From the NCBI RefSeq assembly GCF_947500125.1, contig NZ_CANMRA010000002.1, positions 62,001-126,000 of the forward strand: a stretch of DNA of 64,000 nt, given 5' to 3'. Source of the stretch: an uncultured Kocuria sp. (GTDB lineage: Bacteria; Actinomycetota; Actinomycetes; Actinomycetales; Micrococcaceae). The position numbers were made by a program, and so were the translations under genes. The notes under the pieces are model-generated. The model worked only from the letters and a program-made list of their open reading frames with translations. It was not told the origin of the DNA and did no database searches. Below are positions 57,974 through 64,000 of the stretch, piece by piece (the stretch's first letter is position 1; each line of letters starts with the position of its first letter).

Positions 57974-59365
57974 GTGGGCCGCGTGCCCGCCGGAGAGGCG
58001 GTGGGGGCCGTGGTGGTCTTCGAGAACAGGGTCGAGGCAGGGCGTCAGCTGGGGAAGCGGCTGAGGTCCCTGCGCGGACAGGACGTGGTGGTGCTGGGCC
58101 TGCCCCGCGGCGGGGTGCCCGTGGCCCACGAGGTGGCCAGGATCCTCGACGCGCCGCTGGACGTCATCGTGGTGCGCAAGCTGGGGGTCCCCTCCCAGCC
58201 CGAGCTGGCCATGGGCGCCATCGGGGAGGAGGGCGCCCGGGTGCTCGACGAGCGGACCCTGCAGTACTTCGGCGTGACCGACGCGCAGCTCGAGCAGATC
58301 GAGGCGCGGGAGCGGGCCGTGCTCGAGGCCCGGACGGCGCGCTTCCGGGAGGGCCGGGAACGGGTCGATCTCACCGGGCGGATCGCCCTGGTCGTCGACG
58401 ACGGCATCGCCACCGGCTCCACGGCGCGCGTGGCCTGCCGGATCGCGCGCCAGCTGGGCGCCGCACGGGTGGTGCTGGCCGTTCCCGTGGCCCCGCAGGA
58501 GGCCCTGTCCCGGGTGGTCGAGGCGGACGAGGTGATCTGCCTCGCGACCCCGCCGTACTTCACGGCCGTCGGCTACCACTACCGGGACTTCTCCGCCACG
58601 GAGGACGACGAGGTCGTGGCCCTGCTCGACGCCGCCCGGCGCCGCCACCAGGCGGAGCTGCCCGGGCCGTCCGGGGCGGGGCGGGCGCCGCACGGCTGGC
58701 CCGTCGACGCCGACGTGCGGATCCCTGCCGGGGAGGAGCAGCTCGAGGCGCACCTGCACCTGCCGGGACCCGGCGCCGGGGTGGTGGTCTTCGCCCACGG
58801 CAGCGGCAGCAGCCGGTACAGCCCGCGGAACCAGTACGTGGCCTCCGTGCTGCAGCAGGCGGGGCTCGGCACCCTGCTGCTCGACCTGCTCACCCCCGGG
58901 GAGGAGGCGGACCGCGGCAACGTCTTCGACATCGGCCTGCTCGCCGAGCGGCTGCTCCTGGCCACGGCGTGGCTGCGCGCGCAGCCCGGTTCCGCGGCGT
59001 CCCCGGTCGGGTACTTCGGGGCGAGCACCGGCGCCGGCGCGGCCCTGTGGGCCGCGGCCGAGCCCGGCGCGTCGATCGCCGCCGTGGTCTCCCGCGGGGG
59101 CCGCCCGGACCTCGCCGGCGAGCGGCTGCGCGCGGTGCGCGCGCCCACCCTGCTGATCGTCGGCAGCGAGGACTTCGAGGTGCTCGGTCTCAACCGGTGG
59201 GCGCAGGAGTCGATGAGCTGCCCCACCCGGCTGGCGGTCGTGGAGGGCGCCACGCACCTCTTCGAGGAGCCCGGCACGCTCGCCGAGGCCGCCGGACTGG
59301 CGCGGGACTGGTTCCTGCGCCACCTCCACCCGGCCGGGGAGCACGACGACGGGACGACCCGGTGA
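57974..59365 (+). CDS. Phosphoribosyltransferase fused to alpha/beta hydrolase
   Basis: The product (about 463 aa) joins a PRPP-type phosphoribosyltransferase domain (about 15-220; IALVVDDGIATGSTARVA is the PRPP loop) to a dienelactone hydrolase-like domain (about 235-455; GYFGASTGAG with the nucleophile Ser, LLIVGSED and GATHLFEEPG with the Asp and His). The same fusion occurs in the mycobacterial DosR regulon protein Rv0571c. The natural substrate is unknown. The start is uncertain: GTG 57974, 57983, 58001, 58010 and 58013 are all in frame; the family usually begins near 58010. Its stop overlaps the next GTG. Confidence 0.82.
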   Translation: MGRVPAGEAVGAVVVFENRVEAGRQLGKRLRSLRGQDVVVLGLPRGGVPVAHEVARILDAPLDVIVVRKLGVPSQPELAMGAIGEEGARVLDERTLQYFGVTDAQLEQIEARERAVLEARTARFREGRERVDLTGRIALVVDDGIATGSTARVACRIARQLGAARVVLAVPVAPQEALSRVVEADEVICLATPPYFTAVGYHYRDFSATEDDEVVALLDAARRRHQAELPGPSGAGRAPHGWPVDADVRIPAGEEQLEAHLHLPGPGAGVVVFAHGSGSSRYSPRNQYVASVLQQAGLGTLLLDLLTPGEEADRGNVFDIGLLAERLLLATAWLRAQPGSAASPVGYFGASTGAGAALWAAAEPGASIAAVVSRGGRPDLAGERLRAVRAPTLLIVGSEDFEVLGLNRWAQESMSCPTRLAVVEGATHLFEEPGTLAEAAGLARDWFLRHLHPAGEHDDGTTR

Positions 59366-60687
59366 GCCCCCGCGGACACGGGCCCTCCCGGGAGGCCGGG
59401 GTCCTCGCCGAGATCCGCTCCCTCGCGCAGCCGCTGGAGGGGGCGCAGGACCTCGACCCGCTCGTCGAGCGCTGCGCCGGTGCCCGGTTCGTGTGCGTGG
59501 GGGAGGCGTCCCACGGCACCCACGAGTACTACCGGTGGCGGGCCCTGCTCAGCCGCCGGCTGATCGAGGAGCACGGCTTCACCTGGATCGGGGTCGAGGG
59601 GGACTGGCCGGACTGCTGGCGGCTCAACCGGTGGGTGCGCGGCGAGGCGGACCAGGACCTCGACGCCCACGCCGTCCTGGCGGGCTTCGAGCGCTGGCCC
59701 ACGTGGATGTGGGCGAACGAGGAGGTCGCCGAGTTCCTCGACTGGCTCCGGGAGGAGAACGCCCGCCGGGCCGGCCACGAGCAGGTGGGCTTCTACGGCC
59801 TGGACGTCTACTCGCTGTGGGACTCCCTGCGGGAGATCATCGGCTGGCTCGAGGCGAACGCGCCCGAGGCGCTGCCCGCCGCGCTGCAGGCGTGGCAGTG
59901 CTTCGTCCCCTTCCACGAGGACCCGCACCGGTACGCGTGGCGCACGCGGATCGTGCCCGAGAGCTGCGAGGCCGACGTCGTGGCCCTCCTCGCCGAGGTG
60001 CGCCGGCGGACCATGGACCGGATGGCCGGGGACCCCGCCGCGTTCGACGCCGCCCTCAACGCCATGGTCGCGGTCGACGCCGAGCGCTACTACCGGACCA
60101 TGGTCCGGGGTGACCGGCAGTCCTGGAACGTGCGGGACGAGCACATGGCGGACACCGCCGGCCTGCTCTCCCGCCACCACGGCCCCGGGGCGAAGGGACT
60201 GGTGTGGGAGCACAACTCCCACGTGGGGGACGCCCGGGCCACCGACATGTTCGACGCCGGGCTCGTCAACGTGGGCCAGCTTCTGCGCGAGCGCCACGCC
60301 GCGCACGAGGTGGTGCTCGTGGGCCTCGCCTCCTGGGCCGGCACGGTGGTCGCGGCGGAGTCGTGGGGCGCGGCCGAGGAGGTCCTCGCCGTCCCGGAGG
60401 CCCGTCCCGGCAGCCACGAGGACCTCCTGCACCGGGCCCTGGGGGAGGCCGCGGTGCTCGTCTTCGGCCGCGACCGCTCCGGGCCCTGGCTCTCCGGGAG
60501 GTTCGGCCACCGGGCCATCGGGGTGGTGTATCACCCGTGGCGCGAGACCGGCAACTACGTCCCCACCCGCATGGGGGAGCGCTACGACGCCCTGCTCTGG
60601 TTCACGGTGACCGCCGCGCTGCGGCCCCTGCACCACGAGGGCCCGCCCGAGGAGCCCGAGCTGGAGACCGAGCCGACGGGCTTCTAG
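59362..60687 (+). CDS. Erythromycin esterase family protein
   Basis: The 441-residue protein has the erythromycin esterase-like fold: CVGEASHGTHEYYRWR with the catalytic Glu and His region, WIGVEGDWPDCWRLNRWV, and VWEHNSHVGDA with the second His. Members hydrolyse lactones, but chromosomal forms like this one are unlikely to be macrolide resistance enzymes. The GTG at 59362 overlaps the stop of the phosphoribosyltransferase-hydrolase gene (GTGA). In Mycobacterium, this domain is fused to a phosphoribosyltransferase in Rv2030c, so the pairing here is the split form of that fusion. Confidence 0.87.
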   Translation: MSPRGHGPSREAGVLAEIRSLAQPLEGAQDLDPLVERCAGARFVCVGEASHGTHEYYRWRALLSRRLIEEHGFTWIGVEGDWPDCWRLNRWVRGEADQDLDAHAVLAGFERWPTWMWANEEVAEFLDWLREENARRAGHEQVGFYGLDVYSLWDSLREIIGWLEANAPEALPAALQAWQCFVPFHEDPHRYAWRTRIVPESCEADVVALLAEVRRRTMDRMAGDPAAFDAALNAMVAVDAERYYRTMVRGDRQSWNVRDEHMADTAGLLSRHHGPGAKGLVWEHNSHVGDARATDMFDAGLVNVGQLLRERHAAHEVVLVGLASWAGTVVAAESWGAAEEVLAVPEARPGSHEDLLHRALGEAAVLVFGRDRSGPWLSGRFGHRAIGVVYHPWRETGNYVPTRMGERYDALLWFTVTAALRPLHHEGPPEEPELETEPTGF

Positions 60688-60707
60688 AGGCGTCCCGGGG
60701 GAGCGGC

Positions 60708-61238
60708 TCAGACGCCGGTCTGCTCCCGCGGTGCCTCCTCGGGCGCACTCTCCTCGGGCCGGTCCTGGAAGAAGCGCCGGTAGCCCAGGAACAGCACCAC
60801 GGCCAGGCCCACGCCCACGGCGATGAACGTCATCCTGGTCTCGCTGGAGGCGAAGCTCCGCCCGATGGCGTAGATCAGGGTGAAGAGACCGCCGAGCATC
60901 ACCCCGTTGGTCAGCACCCTGTTGCGCTTCTCGAGCACGAGGCTGAGGCCGAGCAGCGCCACGGAGGCGCCCAGGGCGACGACGGCCACGTTGCGGCTGT
61001 AGGTCTGCTGCTCCTCCTGCCACTGCCGCCACTGCCGCTCGTTCTCCGCCATCTCCTCGCGCTGCTCCTCGGTGGGGGTGCTGCTCCCCTCGGGCACGAA
61101 CTCCACCCCCGAGGTCTGCTCCGGCATCTCCGGGCCCGGGTAGAAGGTCTGGATGCCGAGCCCCACGAACAGCGCCAGCAGGGCTCCCAGGAAGAAGGTG
61201 TAGACGATCTTCATCACGTTGTTGTCCACGGCGGACAC
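60708..61238 (-). CDS. Membrane protein of a paralogous pair, copy 2
   Basis: The protein (176 aa from the GTG at 61238) shares its layout with the protein at 57167: VYTFFLGALLALFVGLGI helix, YPGPEMP, an outer Glu/Gln/Trp coil (EENERQW-like), three more helices with GVMLGGLFTL, and LGYRRFFQ at the end. I chose 61238 because GGGAGAG lies about 7 nt upstream; an in-frame GTG at 61319 would add 27 Pro/Gly-rich residues with no ribosome site. GATAAT near 61307 on the minus strand may be the -10. It diverges from hsp20. Confidence 0.73.
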   Translation of the reverse strand: MSAVDNNVMKIVYTFFLGALLALFVGLGIQTFYPGPEMPEQTSGVEFVPEGSSTPTEEQREEMAENERQWRQWQEEQQTYSRNVAVVALGASVALLGLSLVLEKRNRVLTNGVMLGGLFTLIYAIGRSFASSETRMTFIAVGVGLAVVLFLGYRRFFQDRPEESAPEEAPREQTGV

Positions 61239-61516
61239 CCCGATCTCTCCCGGTCCCCGGGGTGGGCCGCCGGGCGGCGGCGGACCCGTGGGGATGCCCT
61301 GATTATCGCCCTGTCGCACCTGCGAATCCAGTGCTCCCGGGGGCCGGTGGGGCCCGCCCCGTCATGATGGCGTGCGGGGCCCCGCGGGGCTTACGCGCCC
61401 GGTCGGCGGTGTCTACGCTGGAAGGGTCGAGGCGGACCGCACCGGTTCCCCGGCCGACCGGGCCGACGCGCCCGGCCGCCGTCGCGGACGGGTGCCACGG
61501 GAAGAGGAGTCAGGTC

Positions 61517-61933
61517 ATGGCCGGATTGATGCGCAGGGAGGGCCTGGAGATGCTCGAGCCCCTCCGGCGCCTCCTGGAGGGGGACGTCGAGGCGTCCTGG
61601 CCCCGGGTGGAGGAGTACCGGGACGGCGACACGGTGGTGATCCGGGCGGAGCTGCCCGGCATCGACCCCGAGCAGGACGTGGAGCTCACGGTGGCCGACG
61701 ACGTGCTCCACCTGCGGGCCGAGCGCAGGGAGCGGACCGAGCACAAGGACAAGGGCAGCTACCGCTCCGAGTTCCGCTACGGCTCGTTCTCCCGCACCCT
61801 GCCGCTGCCCCCCGGGTGCCGGGACGAGGACATCAGCGCCGCCTACCGCGACGGCGTGCTGGAGGTGCGCGTGCCCGTGGCCGAGCACGTCGAGCCGCCG
61901 GCCACCAAGAAGATCCAGGTGACCCGCGGCTGA
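61517..61933 (+). CDS. Hsp20/alpha-crystallin family small heat shock protein
   Basis: The 138-residue protein has a short N-terminus and an alpha-crystallin domain (about 35-135): VVIRAELPGIDPEQDVELTVADDVLHL and GSFSRTLPLP, read in parts, with DGVLEVRVPV as the last conserved strand. It ends in KKIQVTRG, where the IQV is the IXI-type motif used for oligomer assembly. It is an ATP-independent holdase. The ATG at 61517 has GAGGAG about 8 nt upstream. It belongs with the neighbouring stress genes and resembles HspX-type proteins of dormancy regulons. Confidence 0.92.
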   Translation: MAGLMRREGLEMLEPLRRLLEGDVEASWPRVEEYRDGDTVVIRAELPGIDPEQDVELTVADDVLHLRAERRERTEHKDKGSYRSEFRYGSFSRTLPLPPGCRDEDISAAYRDGVLEVRVPVAEHVEPPATKKIQVTRG

Positions 61934-62110
61934 GGAGGCCCGTGCGCGGCCCGCGCGACGTCGGGCGGACCGGGACGGTGCCGCCCGCCCGCCGTCGTGC
62001 AGGTCGTGCGGGAGGTCATGAGGACGGAAGGGCCGTTGTGACGGACCTCACCGAGTCCTATCGTGGAGACAGGTGGACCGGCCGGCCCGCCGCGAACAAG
62101 GGAGAACAGC

Positions 62111-62542
62111 ATGGACGAGCCGTCGTCCGGTGGCCGGATCGTCGTGGGAATCGACGGATCCGGCTCGTCCAAGGCCGCGCTCCGGGAAGGAGTGCGGCTC
62201 GCCGAGTCCCTGGGCGCGCCGCTCGAGGCCATCATGTGCTGGGAGGACCCGCTGCTCTACGAGAGCTACCGGGTGGTGGACCCCGAGGAGTTCCGCCGCG
62301 GCAGCGAGCAGCTGTTCGAGAGCACGCTCGACGAGGTGTTCGGGGAGCAGCGCCCGGCGAACCTGACCACCCGGTTGCTGCGCGGTCAGCCCGCGGCCCG
62401 GCTCATCGAGGAGAGCGAGGGGGCCCGGATGCTGGTGGTCGGCCGGCGGGGCACCGGAGGGGTGCTCGGGATGATCCTCGGCTCCGTCTCCTCGGCCCTC
62501 GTCTCCCACGCCAAGTGCCCCGTCCTCGTGGTGCGGCACTGA
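62111..62542 (+). CDS. Universal stress protein, copy 1
   Basis: The 143-residue single-domain UspA protein begins IVVGIDGSGSSKAAL and has the ATP-binding loop VVGRRGTGGVLGMILGSVSS near residue 110, followed by CPVLVV. These residues place it with the ATP-binding Usp class. It is the first of three tandem copies. GGAGAACAGC precedes the ATG as a moderate ribosome site; TATCGT at about 62057 may be the -10. It is probably induced by hypoxia or nutrient stress, as is usual for actinobacterial Usp proteins. Confidence 0.92.
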   Translation: MDEPSSGGRIVVGIDGSGSSKAALREGVRLAESLGAPLEAIMCWEDPLLYESYRVVDPEEFRRGSEQLFESTLDEVFGEQRPANLTTRLLRGQPAARLIEESEGARMLVVGRRGTGGVLGMILGSVSSALVSHAKCPVLVVRH

Positions 62543-62547
62543 GCGGC

Positions 62548-62565
62548 CCGGCAGGAACCTGCCGG
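62548..62565. terminator. Palindrome after universal stress protein 1
   Basis: CCGGCAGG (62548-62555) and CCTGCCGG (62558-62565) form an 8-bp inverted repeat with a 2-nt centre, 6 bp after the stop codon. It may be a weak terminator, an RNA stabiliser or a protein site. Confidence 0.45.
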
Positions 62566-62618
62566 ACGGAGCGCGCCCCGGGCACGGACCGCGGGCGCCG
62601 GAACGAAGGAGCTCGACC

Positions 62619-63047
62619 ATGGTCGCACCATCGCAGCAGCGGATCCTCGTGGGGATCGACGGATCGGACTCCTCGAAGGAGGCCCTCCGGACGGCGGACA
62701 GGATCGCCCGGGCCCTGGACGTCCCGCTGACCGCCGTCATGTTCTGGCAGGGTCCACCCGTCTACGAGGGCTGGGAGACCGTCGATCCGGACAAGCCCCC
62801 GGCCGGCACCGAGGACGTGCTCCGCGCGACGGTCGCCGACGTGTTCGGTGCGGAGGTCCCGGCGCACGTGCGCGCCGAACTGGTGCACGGGCGGGCCGCG
62901 GCCCGGCTGGTCGAGGAGAGCGAGAACGCCCTGATGCTGGTCCTCGGCCGCCGCGGCCACGGCGGCATGCGGGGCTCGGCGCTGGGCTCCGTCTCCAACG
63001 CGTGCATCGCCCACGCCCACTGCCCGGTGCTGGTCGTCCGGCACTGA
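62619..63047 (+). CDS. Universal stress protein, copy 2
   Basis: The 142-residue UspA protein begins ILVGIDGSDSSKEAL and has VLGRRGHGGMRGSALGSVSN as ATP-binding loop, ending CPVLVVRH exactly as in copies 1 and 3. The middle region (FWQGPPVYEGWETVDPDKP) differs between copies, so ligand or partner binding may vary. AAGGAG lies upstream of the ATG at 62619. The gap to copy 1 is 76 bp and contains a palindrome, so read-through or its own promoter are both possible. Confidence 0.92.
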   Translation: MVAPSQQRILVGIDGSDSSKEALRTADRIARALDVPLTAVMFWQGPPVYEGWETVDPDKPPAGTEDVLRATVADVFGAEVPAHVRAELVHGRAAARLVEESENALMLVLGRRGHGGMRGSALGSVSNACIAHAHCPVLVVRH

Positions 63048-63093
63048 CCGGCCGGCGCCGGCCATCCGGCGCGGGCCCCGCGGCACCGACAGG

Positions 63094-63110
63094 CCGGCTC
63101 CCGGAGCCGG
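63094..63110. terminator. Palindrome between universal stress proteins 2 and 3
   Basis: CCGGCTCC (63094-63101) and GGAGCCGG (63103-63110) form an 8-bp inverted repeat around one base. It ends shortly before the AAGGAGG of the next gene. Confidence 0.4.
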
Positions 63111-63131
63111 TCCGGACAAGGAGGTTCGGCC

Positions 63132-63560
63132 ATGAGTGCACCGACGGACCAGCGGATCCTCGTGGGGATCGACGGCTCGGAGTCCTCGATGGAGGCCCTG
63201 CGGCTCGCCGCGAGCCTCGCGGAGGCGCTCGACGCCCCGCTCGAGGCGATCGCGTGCGCGGGGGACCCCACCGTGCTGGACGCCGAGCTGCTTGTCGACG
63301 AGGAGGCGCTGCGCGCCAACCACGAGCGGATCCTCGCGCGCACGGTCGCGGCCGTGTTCGGGGAGGACGTCCCCGCCCGGCTGACCAGCACGGTGACGCA
63401 CGGCCGCCCGGCCGGCCGGCTCATCGCGGAGAGCGAGACCGCGCAGCTGCTCGTCCTCGGCCGGCGTGGCCGCGGCGGACTGCTCGGCTCGGCGCTGGGG
63501 TCGGTGTCCCACGCGTGCGTCTCCTACGCCCACTGCCCGGTGCTCGTGGTCCGGCACTGA
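63132..63560 (+). CDS. Universal stress protein, copy 3
   Basis: The 142-residue UspA protein begins ILVGIDGSESSMEAL and has VLGRRGRGGLLGSALGSVSH as ATP-binding loop. It is close to copy 2 over both ends (including the DQRILVGIDGS and CPVLVVRH segments), suggesting a tandem duplication with later change in the middle. AAGGAGG lies 8 nt before the ATG at 63132. It is followed by a terminator hairpin and a convergent P-type ATPase gene. Confidence 0.92.
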   Translation: MSAPTDQRILVGIDGSESSMEALRLAASLAEALDAPLEAIACAGDPTVLDAELLVDEEALRANHERILARTVAAVFGEDVPARLTSTVTHGRPAGRLIAESETAQLLVLGRRGRGGLLGSALGSVSHACVSYAHCPVLVVRH

Positions 63561-63574
63561 CCGGCGTCAGGACC

Positions 63575-63593
63575 TGACCGGCCAGGCCGGTCA
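63575..63593. terminator. Bidirectional hairpin between universal stress protein 3 and ATPase gene
   Basis: TGACCGGCC (63575-63583) and GGCCGGTCA (63585-63593) form a 9-bp inverted repeat around one base; the right end overlaps the stop codon of the minus-strand ATPase gene. Confidence 0.55.
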
Positions 63594-64000
63594 CCGCTCG
63601 CCGCGCGGCCCCCGCAGGGCGCGCAGGGCGTTGAGGATGGCCAGGAGGTCCACGACCTCCTGGCTGAGGGCGCCGAAGATCGCCGGGATCGCCCCCGTGG
63701 CGGCCACGAGCATGAGCACCACGGACAGGGCGATGCCCAGCCAGATGCTCTGCAGGGCCACCTGCATGGTCCGCCGGCCGATCCGCACCGCGGTCGCGGT
63801 CCTCGCGAGGTCCTCGGTGAGGATCACGACGTCGGCGGACTCGCTGGCGGCCGTCGCGCCGCGGGCGCCCATGGCGACGCCGACGTCGGCGGCGGCGAGC
63901 ACGGGGGCGTCGTTGACGCCGTCGCCGACCATGAGCACCGGCCGGTCCGGGGCGTCGCGGACGGTGCGGACCTTGTCCTCGGGCAGGCACTCGGGCAGCA
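63591..64000 (-). CDS. P-type cation ATPase, C-terminal part (truncated by window edge)
   Basis: Only the last 136 or so codons are present; the gene continues beyond base 64000. LPEDKVRTV and MVGDGVNDAPVLAAADVGVAMG form the hinge motif of P-type ATPases with the magnesium-binding Asp pair. Two C-terminal helices follow (about 60-85 residues later), as in the heavy-metal (P1B) and related classes. The ion cannot be named from this end. Position next to Usp and Hsp20 genes recalls CtpF of the DosR regulon, but CtpF is of another subclass, so the match is by context only. Confidence 0.85.
   Translation of the reverse strand, partial: LPECLPEDKVRTVRDAPDRPVLMVGDGVNDAPVLAAADVGVAMGARGATAASESADVVILTEDLARTATAVRIGRRTMQVALQSIWLGIALSVVLMLVAATGAIPAIFGALSQEVVDLLAILNALRALRGPRGER

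Noticed and set aside
59362-60687. Macrolide resistance gene
   Set aside because: The protein is in the erythromycin esterase fold family, but it is chromosomal, coupled to a stress phosphoribosyltransferase and shows no mobile element nearby.
61239-61516. DosR box upstream of hsp20
   Set aside because: Several GGGGCC/GGCCCC stretches occur, but none has the GGGACT...AGTCCC arrangement; in DNA this GC-rich such stretches arise by chance.

Overview
The window is a GC-rich stretch (roughly three quarters G+C by eye) with dense, short-spaced genes, many GTG starts and ATGA/GTGA overlaps. Gene content (NAD-glutamate dehydrogenase of the large type, MoeZ-type MoeB-rhodanese, DUF6457, narGHJI, alternate signal-peptide proteins with an ER-type signal peptidase) points to an actinobacterium of the Micrococcales. 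Kocuria or a close Micrococcaceae relative is my best guess, by inference only. No rRNA, tRNA, CRISPR array, insertion sequence or prophage was seen.

Layout. 1-8 kb: housekeeping genes (histidine phosphatase, a 1640-residue glutamate dehydrogenase, a phytoene-desaturase-like oxidoreductase, a membrane-anchored lytic transglycosylase). 8.4-31.8 kb: a nitrate respiration and molybdenum cofactor island. It holds a membrane-fused copper nitrite reductase, one Moco operon on the minus strand (moaA-moaD-mobA-DUF6457-moeA), a second moeA, narGHJI-narK with an AT-rich control region, a flavohemoglobin (hmp), and a second Moco operon on the plus strand (moaC-mogA-moaE-moeZ). fdhD lies further on at 46.8 kb. 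Together these give nitrate uptake, nitrate to nitrite, nitrite to NO and NO detoxification, plus most of the cofactor pathway. No NO reductase, two-component regulator or FNR-type regulator is in the window.

31.9-35.1 kb: a three-gene overlapping operon of unknown pathway (acyl-CoA dehydrogenase-like, PIG-L deacetylase fused to a methyltransferase, family 2 glycosyltransferase). 35-43 kb: mixed single genes (SRPBCC, VOC, quinone oxidoreductase, SDR, GAF-ANTAR, GT87-like mannosyltransferase, MFS, PIG-L). 43.4-46.4 kb: a minus-strand operon for three exported alternate-signal-peptide proteins and their dedicated SipW/ER-type signal peptidase, headed by a long leader with a cluster of small palindromes. 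46.8-57.1 kb: metabolism and hydrolases (FdhD, amidotransferase, CPBP protease, M18 aminopeptidase, long-form GAPDH, fructokinase-like, PEBP, HAD, GDPD, enoyl-CoA hydratase/hydrolase).

57.2-64 kb: a stress module with two paralogous membrane proteins, a phosphoribosyltransferase-hydrolase fusion, an erythromycin-esterase-like protein, Hsp20, three tandem universal stress proteins and the end of a P-type ATPase. This set closely mirrors the families of the mycobacterial DosR dormancy regulon, and fits a cell prepared for hypoxia and NO.

Regulatory style: at least a dozen genes carry a TANNNT or CANNNT hexamer only 6-9 nt before the start codon, which is the expected signature of leaderless transcripts. 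Several short tandem repeats (11-18 bp units) sit at gene ends or promoters.
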